Origin: Actinomycetes bacterium
GTDB lineage: Bacteria; Actinomycetota; Acidimicrobiia; Spongiisociales; UBA5794
NCBI GenBank assembly: GCA_023336875.1
Contig: JAMBLH010000195.1
Span: forward strand, 1-29,715
Direction of reading: 5' to 3'
DNA length: 29,715 bases
Position numbers and translations under genes: made by a program. Below, in pieces: positions 7,690-13,612 of the stretch; the stretch's first letter is position 1; each line of letters begins with the position of its first letter. The notes under the pieces are model-generated. The model made no database searches, had not been told where the DNA came from, and worked only from the letters and a program-made list of their open reading frames with translations.

Positions 7690-8631
7690 ATGCGAAGGGT
7701 CTTGATCACGGGAGCTGCGGGATGGACGGGCGGAAACCTCGCTCTGCAGCTGGAGAGCCAACCAGATCTTGAGGTATTCGCGGTAGATGACATCGACCCG
7801 CGCGTGCCCTTTACCTCAGACTTCCGCCGTCTGTCTCTTGATCGTCTCACTCTTGCGAGATACGTCCTCGACGTCCAACCACATGTGATCTTCCATCTGC
7901 AATCGGTCCATCCAACATCAGAGCGTGGCAAGAACAGCGAATCTGAGGAGCGGATCGTTGGTTCGTTGGGGCTCTTTGGTGCGATCGAACGGTTGGATAC
8001 GGTCGAGAAGGTCATCGTCAAGTCCGACACAGCATTCTACGGAGCCAGCCCGCGAAATCCGTCCGTGCTCCACGAGACGACTCGTCCCCAAGGCTCTCCG
8101 AGCAAGTTTCAGAGAGATCTCACGGAGATGGAACGATTCATTGGCGACGCTGCGCTCAGACAACCGGAGATCCAGTTCACTGTGCTCCGATTTGCACCGA
8201 TATTTGGCCCTCTCATCAAGAATCCCGTCAGTCGCTACCTCACGCTTCCTTCAGTTCCCACGCTCATGGGATTCGACCCGCGCCTCCAATTCATTCACGA
8301 AGCAGACGCCGTTGCTGCCCTCGAACACGCCTCCAACCATGATGTGTCAGGGACATTCAACGTTGCAGCGAGCGGCCAAATGTATCTTTCGAGAATTCTC
8401 CGACTCGGGAGAAGGATCCCGCAGCCACTTCCTGGCCGGATGTTCGACGCAGCGCTCTCCGGTCTCGCTCGAGTGAACGTACAGGTGCCGCGCCATCTCA
8501 GAGGACTGCTGAAGCACGGCAGAATCGTTGACACGACCGCAATGAGCGAGGCACTCGGCTTCGAGCCAGCCTTCAGCTGCAGACAGACCGTGCTCAGCGC
8601 ATACGGTCACAGCTTCAAGGACGTCGCGTGA
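7690..8631 (+). CDS. NAD-dependent epimerase/dehydratase (GalE2-like extended SDR)
   Basis: 313 aa extended short-chain dehydrogenase. The N-terminus VLITGAAGWTGGNLALQL is the NAD(P)-binding TGxxGxxG loop (here GAAGWTG). VIFHLQSVHP matches the region after the fourth strand. The usual YxxxK catalytic pair is not obvious: the expected place reads SPSKFQRDLTEMERFI, with Phe-Gln where Tyr is common, so the activity may be non-canonical. Gene order epimerase-acyltransferase matches Rv0501 (galE2)-Rv0502 in Mycobacterium. The stop overlaps the acyltransferase GTG (GTGA), so the two are translationally coupled and may act on the same lipid or glycolipid pathway. Confidence 0.85.
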   Translation: MRRVLITGAAGWTGGNLALQLESQPDLEVFAVDDIDPRVPFTSDFRRLSLDRLTLARYVLDVQPHVIFHLQSVHPTSERGKNSESEERIVGSLGLFGAIERLDTVEKVIVKSDTAFYGASPRNPSVLHETTRPQGSPSKFQRDLTEMERFIGDAALRQPEIQFTVLRFAPIFGPLIKNPVSRYLTLPSVPTLMGFDPRLQFIHEADAVAALEHASNHDVSGTFNVAASGQMYLSRILRLGRRIPQPLPGRMFDAALSGLARVNVQVPRHLRGLLKHGRIVDTTAMSEALGFEPAFSCRQTVLSAYGHSFKDVA

Positions 8632-9836
8632 CACACGAACAGCTGTCCTCGATGACGAAGTCCGAACTCATCCGGATCGCCCGCGACTGCGATCTCAGAG
8701 GCCGCTCGTCGATGACGAAAGCCGAGCTGATCAGCGCCCTTGATGAACAGGACGCGTCCGAGACGGACGAGGAGCCAGACAGAAAGAGACTCGGTGCGAT
8801 CACTATTCCTGGTATTGCGCCTGAGGACCGCGCTGAGGCACGAGAACGCCGCGAGATTCTCCAGGAGCGGTTGAGGGAGTTCGTCGACCCCAATCGGCAC
8901 TGTGAATGGACGAGCATCGAGGGACACCCATGTGGGTTGCCGGTCGTGGCGGAGACCGAGGAGTGTGGCCTTCATGGCGATGGGGCCATTGCAGACCGCG
9001 CCATCCCGCTCACAGGCGAACTCGGATTCGGTTCCTGGCCTCCGCTGTGGCGTCACCTCTCCCTGGCAACGTACGACATTGACTCGTTCGGCCTTGATCC
9101 CGTGATCGCGGAGATGGCATGGCACGTCCTCAACATGCTCTACTACGACTACTTCAGAGTTGAAGTCGAGGGAATCGAGAACGTCCCGATGGAGGGAGGG
9201 GCCGTACTCGTGGCCAACCATGGTGGAGCGGCGCTGCCCTACGACGGAGCAATGCTGAGCCTTGCGGTGATGAACGAGGCAGCAGTGCCGCGACGCGTTC
9301 GTGTGGTGGGAACCGAGATCTTCAACATGCTCCCTGGTGTCTCCCATCTTTACCGCAAGGTAGGTGCAGCGTATGCCGCAAGAGACGATGCGAGGGAGTT
9401 ACTGAGAAGGGAGCATCTCCTCGGTGTGTTCCCTGAAGGCGAGCGTGGCTTCATGAAGCCCGTGTGGGAGGCCTACCAGGTCGGTCGACTCGGGCGCGGC
9501 GGATTCGCAGAACTCGCAGAGGAAGCCTCTGTGCCAATCGTACCGGTCGCGATTGTCGGCTCCGAGGAGGTGCATCCAGCCGTGATGGTGTCCAGGAAGC
9601 TGGCATCGCTCGTCCGGATGTTCTTCCCCGAACAGCGTGTTGAGGAGATTGCTATTGCTCTCAACCCCATACCCCTTCCGATCCGATGGCACATCAGATT
9701 CCTCCCACCGGTGCTGCCATCTGAGCCGCATCATCACCTTGATTCCCTGGATCGGCTTGAGCGAGCAGAAGACGTTCGCCGCATGATCCAGAGTGCCCTC
9801 GACGACATCTTGTCAGAACGCCGAACGGCGTTCTGA
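8628..9836 (+). CDS. PlsC-like glycerolipid acyltransferase with an added N-terminal domain
   Basis: 402 aa. The C-terminal two thirds is a lysophospholipid/glycerol acyltransferase: VLVANHGGAALPYDG holds His198 and Asp206, a longer-spaced version of the HX4D motif, and VFPEGERG (268-274) is the substrate-binding FPEG motif. The N-terminus has a SAP/Rho-N-like helical element in which SSMTK-ELI occurs twice (residues 7-15 and 27-34), then a Cys/His group (His91, Cys92, Cys102, Cys113, His116) that could bind zinc. It resembles the Rv0502 type. The GTG start overlaps the epimerase stop. A perfect inverted repeat covers its own stop codon. Confidence 0.88.
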   Translation: MTHEQLSSMTKSELIRIARDCDLRGRSSMTKAELISALDEQDASETDEEPDRKRLGAITIPGIAPEDRAEARERREILQERLREFVDPNRHCEWTSIEGHPCGLPVVAETEECGLHGDGAIADRAIPLTGELGFGSWPPLWRHLSLATYDIDSFGLDPVIAEMAWHVLNMLYYDYFRVEVEGIENVPMEGGAVLVANHGGAALPYDGAMLSLAVMNEAAVPRRVRVVGTEIFNMLPGVSHLYRKVGAAYAARDDARELLRREHLLGVFPEGERGFMKPVWEAYQVGRLGRGGFAELAEEASVPIVPVAIVGSEEVHPAVMVSRKLASLVRMFFPEQRVEEIAIALNPIPLPIRWHIRFLPPVLPSEPHHHLDSLDRLERAEDVRRMIQSALDDILSERRTAF

Positions 9837-9838
9837 CA
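9811..9838 (+). terminator. Perfect hairpin over the acyltransferase stop codon, possible terminator
   Basis: A 13-bp arm (9811-9823) is followed by AA and the exact reverse complement (9826-9838). The TGA stop (9834-9836) lies in the right arm. No T-run follows, so it would be a terminator only of the kind lacking a U-tract; a role in mRNA stability is equally possible. Confidence 0.45.
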
Positions 9839-9847
9839 GTTCACAGC

Positions 9848-9881
9848 CAAACTAGTGCTTGCAATTGCTAGCACTAGTTTG
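9848..9881 (+). promoter_or_regulatory. Large palindromic operator upstream of the XRE regulator
   Basis: Perfect 12-bp arms, CAAACTAGTGCT (9848-9859) and AGCACTAGTTTG (9870-9881), are separated by 10 nt. The centre holds smaller palindromes, GCAATTGC (9861-9868) and TGCTAGCA (9866-9873). The TACACT -10 (9892-9897) lies just downstream and the -35 position falls inside the right arm, so a bound protein would block RNA polymerase. Autoregulation by the adjacent XRE protein is the simplest reading. Confidence 0.7.
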
Positions 9882-9891
9882 CAAAAGGCTA

Positions 9892-9897
9892 TACACT
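9892..9897 (+). promoter_or_regulatory. -10 element of the XRE-hbhA-like operon
   Basis: TACACT is followed by 7 nt and the ATG at 9905, again the leaderless-type layout. It overlaps TATACA one step upstream, so the exact register could shift by 2 nt. Confidence 0.5.
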
Positions 9898-9904
9898 GTT
9901 CAGC

Positions 9905-10252
9905 ATGAAGACACCGCAACTCCCAGACGTTGGATCGTTCATCCGTGAACAGCGTGAAAGAAGCGCTCTCTCGATCCGGAAGCTCGCGGAGATGACCGGT
10001 GTCTCGAACCCGTATCTGTCCCAAATAGAGCGCGGCGTGCGCAGACCATCTGCTGAGATTCTGCGTTCGATAGCCGAGGCTCTCGCAATCCGCACGGAGA
10101 CCCTGTACGAACGGGCGGGACTTCTCGATGGATATGAGGCACCTGGTATCAGCACCGCGATCTCGACGGATACCAAGCTCACGATAAGCCAAAAACAAGC
10201 ACTGATGGAGATCTACACGAGCTTCATCTCTAACGATCAGGAGGATTCATGA
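9905..10252 (+). CDS. XRE-family transcriptional regulator (Rv0474-like)
   Basis: 115 aa, a single Cro/C1-type HTH domain (about residues 10-75): IRKLAEMTGVSNPYLSQIERGVRRPS is the HTH with its usual recognition-helix pattern, followed by IAEALAIRTETLYERAGLL. It has no sensor domain beyond a short C-terminal helix. The arrangement of a small XRE regulator directly before a lysine-tailed HbhA-like gene matches Rv0474-Rv0475 in Mycobacterium. A 34-bp palindrome lies just upstream. The stop overlaps the next start (ATGA), so regulator and target are one operon. Confidence 0.92.
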   Translation: MKTPQLPDVGSFIREQRERSALSIRKLAEMTGVSNPYLSQIERGVRRPSAEILRSIAEALAIRTETLYERAGLLDGYEAPGISTAISTDTKLTISQKQALMEIYTSFISNDQEDS

Positions 10253-10857
10253 TCGATCTCACCACCCAGAAGGAGACAGCCACCAAGGCTGCAAAGGATA
10301 TGTCGGATAGCACCGTTGAATTCGCTGGAAAGGCGAAGGACCTCGGGATGTCCTCTGCGAGGACCGCAACCGACTCCGCCAGCGACTACCTCGATAAGAC
10401 GAAGGAATTCGGCCTGACTGCAGCTGACGCCGCACTTGAGGCATTCAGAGTCCTGATCGACCAGGCGATGAGCCTCACCGATAGGAGCATCGAGAAGGTA
10501 AGCGATGTTCAGGTCGGTCAGAAGAATGTGGGCGAACGAGTACAGGCAACCGTCGAGACGGTTGAGGAGCGGATCGATGTCGATCAGCTTCAGGACCAGG
10601 TTTCCAAGCTCCGCGACCAGATGGAGCACGTGCTCGTCTCCTGGAAGGATTCCTTTCGTCCATCTGCAACCATGACGGAAGTCGTTGTTGAGGAAGCGGC
10701 ACCCGCCAGGAAGACGCCGGTGAAGAAGACGGCTCCCAAGAAGGCAGCTTCAACGAAGGCAAAGACAACACCCAAGAAGACGACAGCCAAGAAGGCAACC
10801 GTCAAGAAAACGGCAGCCAAGAAGACACCATCGACAAAGGCAGCCACCAAGAAGTAG
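10249..10857 (+). CDS. HbhA-like protein with coiled-coil body and lysine-rich tail
   Basis: 202 aa. Residues 1-140 are low-complexity helical sequence rich in Ala, Thr, Asp and Lys (KAAKDMSDSTVEFAGKAKDL), likely a coiled coil. Residues 150-202 are a basic tail of Lys-Lys-Thr/Ala/Pro repeats such as PVKKTAPKKA and TAKKATVKKTAAKK. This is the layout of mycobacterial heparin-binding haemagglutinin, whose tail binds sulphated sugars; similar tails also occur in histone-like and phasin-like proteins. No signal peptide is present, as in HbhA. AGGAGG precedes the ATG. Position after the XRE gene supports the HbhA assignment more than sequence identity does. Confidence 0.75.
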   Translation: MIDLTTQKETATKAAKDMSDSTVEFAGKAKDLGMSSARTATDSASDYLDKTKEFGLTAADAALEAFRVLIDQAMSLTDRSIEKVSDVQVGQKNVGERVQATVETVEERIDVDQLQDQVSKLRDQMEHVLVSWKDSFRPSATMTEVVVEEAAPARKTPVKKTAPKKAASTKAKTTPKKTTAKKATVKKTAAKKTPSTKAATKK

Positions 10858-10874
10858 CACCACGCTCTTCAACG

Positions 10875-10910
10875 AAAGGGGCGGAATCTACTCGGATTCC
10901 GCCCCTTTCT
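10875..10910 (+). terminator. Rho-independent terminator after the HbhA-like gene
   Basis: A perfect 14-bp stem, AAAGGGGCGGAATC (10875-10888) and its complement (10895-10908), with a 6-nt loop, ends in TTTCTTGTT. Because the left arm starts with AAA it may also work for the convergent DUF4332-like gene on the minus strand. Confidence 0.9.
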
Positions 10911-10945
10911 TGTTGCCTGGCGTCCGTCGATCCTGCTTGTCGACC

Positions 10946-11350
10946 TCAGCTAATGACGATCGGCTCCATGTCGCCCGCGGTATCGATCCATCGCTGAATC
11001 ATGTCGACGGTGGGTAACCGCTGAACAAGCCTTCGCCGCGTGTTGACCTGGATCATCGAGACCATCAGATTGTCGGCATTCCTGCGACGCAGCACCTTGA
11101 TCGTATCCACCCCCACCGCAGCAAGCAGGTCTGCGTACTCCGAACCAACGCCCCCGACACGCATCAGATCTGCCTGCTGGGCCCATCGCAACAGATCGGC
11201 GGATGGAATGCCAGTTCGCTCGGAAACGACACTTCGACCCTTACGCGTGGACGCCTGTTCAAGGAGCGAATCTGTTGTTCTGACACCCGACTTGCGGAGC
11301 TTCGTCGCATTCCGATGACTGATCGAGCCTATCGCGGAGATCGATGCCAT
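10946..11350 (-). CDS. DUF4332-like helix-hairpin-helix protein
   Basis: 134 aa, soluble and helical. It has tandem helix-hairpin-helix-like segments: ATKLRKSGVRTTDSLLEQA near the N-terminus and MRVGGVGSEYADLLAAVGVDTIKVLRRR in the middle, the pattern of DUF4332 (related to the 'GIG..hA..L...GI.T..DLL' hairpins of DNA-binding proteins). Function of the family is not established; non-specific nucleic-acid binding is plausible. AAGGA lies 6-10 nt before the ATG. It is convergent with the HbhA-like gene and 75 nt downstream of the nucleotidyltransferase gene. Confidence 0.8.
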   Translation of the reverse strand: MASISAIGSISHRNATKLRKSGVRTTDSLLEQASTRKGRSVVSERTGIPSADLLRWAQQADLMRVGGVGSEYADLLAAVGVDTIKVLRRRNADNLMVSMIQVNTRRRLVQRLPTVDMIQRWIDTAGDMEPIVIS

Positions 11351-11425
11351 TTATGTCCTTCCCAACACGTACCGATTGCTGGCGCTTCTGCCGAGACTAC
11401 CCAACTCTGCGGGCGCGTGTGAAAG

Positions 11426-12010
11426 TCATCTTCCACCCATCGGAAGATCCGCAGCAGTCGCGTAGACGGTAGGGGGAAGATGATCGAACCAAACTTCCCC
11501 CACGGAAACACCGTGAGATGCGACCACGGCGAGAAGATCCACGTTGCCTTCGCCACCCAGCAGGTGCTTCCAGAGCGTGTCATCGAGGACAACCGGCCAC
11601 CCAACCGAGTAGCGGTACTTTGGAACCACTGCATCGGCACCCTCCGCGTTCGCCGCGTCCACAAGCGCACCTACGGTTTCCGCGTCGACGCCTGGCTGGT
11701 CACCCCTCGCAACTACGCACAACCGGGTTGACCGATTGCGAGAAGCAAAATCAAGAGCCGCCCGAAGCGGCGAGGCACTTCCCTCCGACCACTCGGGATC
11801 GATAATCACCGTGTGGTCTCTGAAGTCGACGGCTTCGGCTATCTGCGCGGCGTCAGCTCCGAGAACGACGACTACCTCGTCCACAGGCCAGGTCGCTGCA
11901 TCGTCGACAACCATCTGGAGCATCGACTCGCCGACGATGGATGCGAGATACTTGGGGCCAGAAAACTCGGGATTCGAATCCGCGGCGAGGATTATTGCAG
12001 TCGTGGACAC
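11426..12010 (-). CDS. MobA/MocA-like nucleotidyltransferase (NTP_transf_3 type)
   Basis: 194 aa. The fold is indicated by AIILAAD at the N-terminus, GPKYLASIVGESMLQMVVDDA (pyrophosphorylase signature region, Lys20), EVVVVLGADAAQI, and CVVARGDQPGVDAETVGALV, the gDqP segment of molybdenum-cofactor cytidylyl/guanylyl transferases. Unlike typical members, the glycine-rich loop LAAGxGxRxG is replaced by LAADSNPEFSG, so phosphate binding may differ. The start is GTG at 12010, placed 7 nt after a TAGCCT -10. No molybdenum-enzyme genes are near, so the substrate is open. Confidence 0.75.
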   Translation of the reverse strand: MSTTAIILAADSNPEFSGPKYLASIVGESMLQMVVDDAATWPVDEVVVVLGADAAQIAEAVDFRDHTVIIDPEWSEGSASPLRAALDFASRNRSTRLCVVARGDQPGVDAETVGALVDAANAEGADAVVPKYRYSVGWPVVLDDTLWKHLLGGEGNVDLLAVVASHGVSVGEVWFDHLPPTVYATAADLPMGGR

Positions 12011-12017
12011 GGGAGCA

Positions 12018-12023
12018 AGGCTA
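12018..12023 (-). promoter_or_regulatory. -10 element of a probable leaderless promoter for the nucleotidyltransferase
   Basis: Minus-strand TAGCCT, then 7 nt, then the GTG at 12010. It lies 9 nt from the heptad repeat array, which occupies the position expected for upstream promoter sequence. Confidence 0.45.
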
Positions 12024-12031
12024 CGCCTCTG

Positions 12032-12124
12032 AGTTCACAGTTCACAGTTCACAGTTTCTGGCCCTGAGATGGATCATGTGGCAAGGACTGTCGGCTGTGT
12101 ACCGTGAACTGTGAACTGTGAACT
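12032..12124. repeat. Inverted pair of heptamer tandem repeats (GTTCACA)3 / (TGTGAAC)3
   Basis: Three exact GTTCACA units at 12033-12053, plus a partial one, face three TGTGAAC units at 12103-12123 (the first with one mismatch). A spacer of about 46 nt lies between. Together they can form a long hairpin. The right arm lies within the C-terminal codons of the HTH gene and the left arm covers its stop codon. Confidence 0.9.
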
Positions 12125-12321
12125 TCCGACGCGGCTCTTTGCTGGTTGATCCAATCTTCGAAGTCATCGCGTGAGACCCGCCACTCGCGACCGAACTTCA
12201 CAGCAGGTAACTCACCGGTTCGCAGAACTGATGTCACCACGAACGTTGACACGTCCATGTATTCACAGATATCGGCAACGGTCAGCCAGGGCTTTTCGAT
12301 GTCGACGTGGATGCGGTCCAT
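12049..12321 (-). CDS. Excisionase/MerR-type HTH DNA-binding protein with a repeat-derived tail
   Basis: 90 aa from the ATG at 12321. The domain at about 12-64 (WLTVADICEYMDVS...VLRTGELPAVKFGREWRVSRDDFEDWI) is the HTH_17 excisionase-type fold, as in small actinobacterial regulators such as Rv0500A. A longer start at 12405 exists, but TACTCT lies 6 nt before 12321 in the leaderless layout seen elsewhere, so I prefer 12321. The last 26 residues (SEVHSSQFTVHS...) are encoded largely by the heptamer repeat and its spacer and do not look like normal domain sequence. I see no integrase nearby, so a role as a phage excisionase is unlikely. Confidence 0.8.
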   Translation of the reverse strand: MDRIHVDIEKPWLTVADICEYMDVSTFVVTSVLRTGELPAVKFGREWRVSRDDFEDWINQQRAASEVHSSQFTVHSRQSLPHDPSQGQKL

Positions 12322-12327
12322 GCCCAC

Positions 12328-12333
12328 AGAGTA
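12328..12333 (-). promoter_or_regulatory. -10 element of a probable leaderless promoter for the HTH gene
   Basis: Minus-strand TACTCT, 6 nt before the ATG at 12321. It helps choose this start over the upstream one. Confidence 0.45.
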
Positions 12334-12412
12334 GAGCAGTCCGGCGCTGCTTTCCAGAGGTCTGAGATTCCTCTTGCGCAACGGCGTGCATACCGATATC
12401 GTCAATTACGCT

Positions 12413-12473
12413 TTGAGAACGGATTGCCCGGTCGTATACAGAGCGTCGTAACCGTTGGGGCCCGGTTAACGGT
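12413..12473 (+). promoter_or_regulatory. Promoter and inverted repeats before the DivIVA-domain gene
   Basis: TTGAGA (12413-12418), 16 nt and TATACA (12435-12440) make a reasonable promoter. Downstream, in the leader, overlapping inverted repeats occur: TAACCG/CGGTTA (12449-12454, 12463-12468) and ACCGTT/AACGGT (12451-12456, 12468-12473). They could be an operator. GGAGG at 12481-12485 serves the ATG at 12494. Confidence 0.45.
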
Positions 12474-12493
12474 GGTCTGGGGAGGAATGTCAT

Positions 12494-13390
12494 ATGAACA
12501 GTGCATCCATTGCCGAGACCCACCGATTCGGCAGGGTCCGCAAGAATGGCTACGACCCGGCCGAGGTCGATGCGGTGATTGCACGCCTTGTCGAAGCGCT
12601 GCGTCACAACGACGAACGAATCGACATGCTCACGGACAAGATCGACGCGGCCGATGCGTCAGCGGACGCGATCCGCAAGACGTTCGTCGCAGCGGAGAGC
12701 ACTCGAGAGGCCATCATTGAAGGTGCCAGAGTCGAAGCGTCGGCAATCACCGAGTCTGCCGTGGAAGAGGCTGCCGAACTCGCAGCGACCGCTGATGGAC
12801 TACAAGCCGAAATCGCAGCCAGCAGGGACCGCATCCTTACCGGTCTGTTCGAGGAGGCGGAGGAGCGGATGCTCGAGATCGAGCGCCAGATGGCGAAGCG
12901 CTCCGTCGATACCGAATGGGTGATCCTTGAAGCCATCCGGGTGAGGGACCAGAAAGTGTCCGACTCAGAGGCGGATGTTGCCGCGGCGACTCACAAGGCT
13001 GAAATCGACGCTGAACAGATCCGAGCGAGGATCGCAACGATGTCCCAGGCAGCACTTGCGTTCGAGAAGGCCGCTGAGACGCTCGCCGCCTCAGCGAAGG
13101 AGCGCGCAAAGGTGATCGACCTGACGGCCATGGAACGGCTCAACGAACAGCAGTTCGCGGATCTGGCTCCAGCAGTCGAAGTCGAGCCGGAGACAACTGC
13201 CGTCGATGAACCCCTCGTGGTTGTGGCAGACATCCCAGACGACACCGGGATTGAGGACATCGTGGCCGATGACGTCGAGGCATCGGATGACGCTCTCGAT
13301 AACGAGGACGACTCAAAGAAGACCCGCTACCAGCGCACAACAGGGGTCCCCTTGAAGGAACGAATCAAGATCGCCCGAATGTCCGGCTGA
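12494..13390 (+). CDS. DivIVA-domain coiled-coil protein
   Basis: 298 aa. The N-terminus HRFGRVRKNGYDPAEVDAVI is the DivIVA-domain signature (F..v..GYd..eVd), known to bind curved membranes and recruit growth or division proteins. A long Ala/Glu-rich coiled coil follows (about 35-225), then an acidic linker (about 230-278, DDTGIEDIVADD) and a basic tail TTGVPLKERIKIARMSG that may be a partner-binding or membrane peptide. It is shorter on domains than Wag31 and is not in a division cluster, so I do not equate it with Wag31. It is monocistronic, with a strong SD and its own terminator. Confidence 0.82.
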   Translation: MNSASIAETHRFGRVRKNGYDPAEVDAVIARLVEALRHNDERIDMLTDKIDAADASADAIRKTFVAAESTREAIIEGARVEASAITESAVEEAAELAATADGLQAEIAASRDRILTGLFEEAEERMLEIERQMAKRSVDTEWVILEAIRVRDQKVSDSEADVAAATHKAEIDAEQIRARIATMSQAALAFEKAAETLAASAKERAKVIDLTAMERLNEQQFADLAPAVEVEPETTAVDEPLVVVADIPDDTGIEDIVADDVEASDDALDNEDDSKKTRYQRTTGVPLKERIKIARMSG

Positions 13391-13419
13391 TCGGACGCTC
13401 GGAGCGGGCGGAGAGATGG

Positions 13420-13446
13420 ACACCGGTGGGGAACCACCGGTGTTTG
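13420..13446 (+). terminator. Terminator after the DivIVA-domain gene
   Basis: A 10-bp GC-rich stem ACACCGGTGG (13420-13429), loop GGAA, and its exact complement (13434-13443), followed by TTG. The U-tract is short, but placement 30 nt after the stop supports the call. Confidence 0.75.
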
Positions 13447-13522
13447 TCGTATAGGAGATGTCACCTTTCAGCGCTCGGCATTCAGCCAGCACCTCGCCTC
13501 CAAGTTTTCTTCGGAAACGGGA

Positions 13523-13550
13523 ATTGATATAGGTCGACTCAAGTTATACT
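13523..13550 (+). promoter_or_regulatory. dnaK promoter overlapped by a HAIR-type HspR operator
   Basis: The known HspR operator (HAIR) is CTTGAGT-N7-ACTCAAG. Here the right half ACTCAAG is exact (13537-13543), the 7-nt spacing is kept and the left half is degenerate (ATTGATA, 13523-13529, 4 of 7). A -35 TTGATA (13524-13529) and -10 TATACT (13545-13550), 15 nt apart, enclose it, so HspR would cover the promoter. The leader to the ATG is about 55 nt. Confidence 0.75.
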
Positions 13551-13612
13551 CTGTGACTCGACTAAATTAATCATCGCGCTTCTGCGTGAGAACTCGAAAC
13601 AAGGAGAAAACT

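Noticed and set aside
12049..12321. HTH gene as an excisionase marking an integrated element
   Set aside because: No integrase, attachment-site-like repeats or change of composition nearby; the fold is common in ordinary chromosomal regulators.
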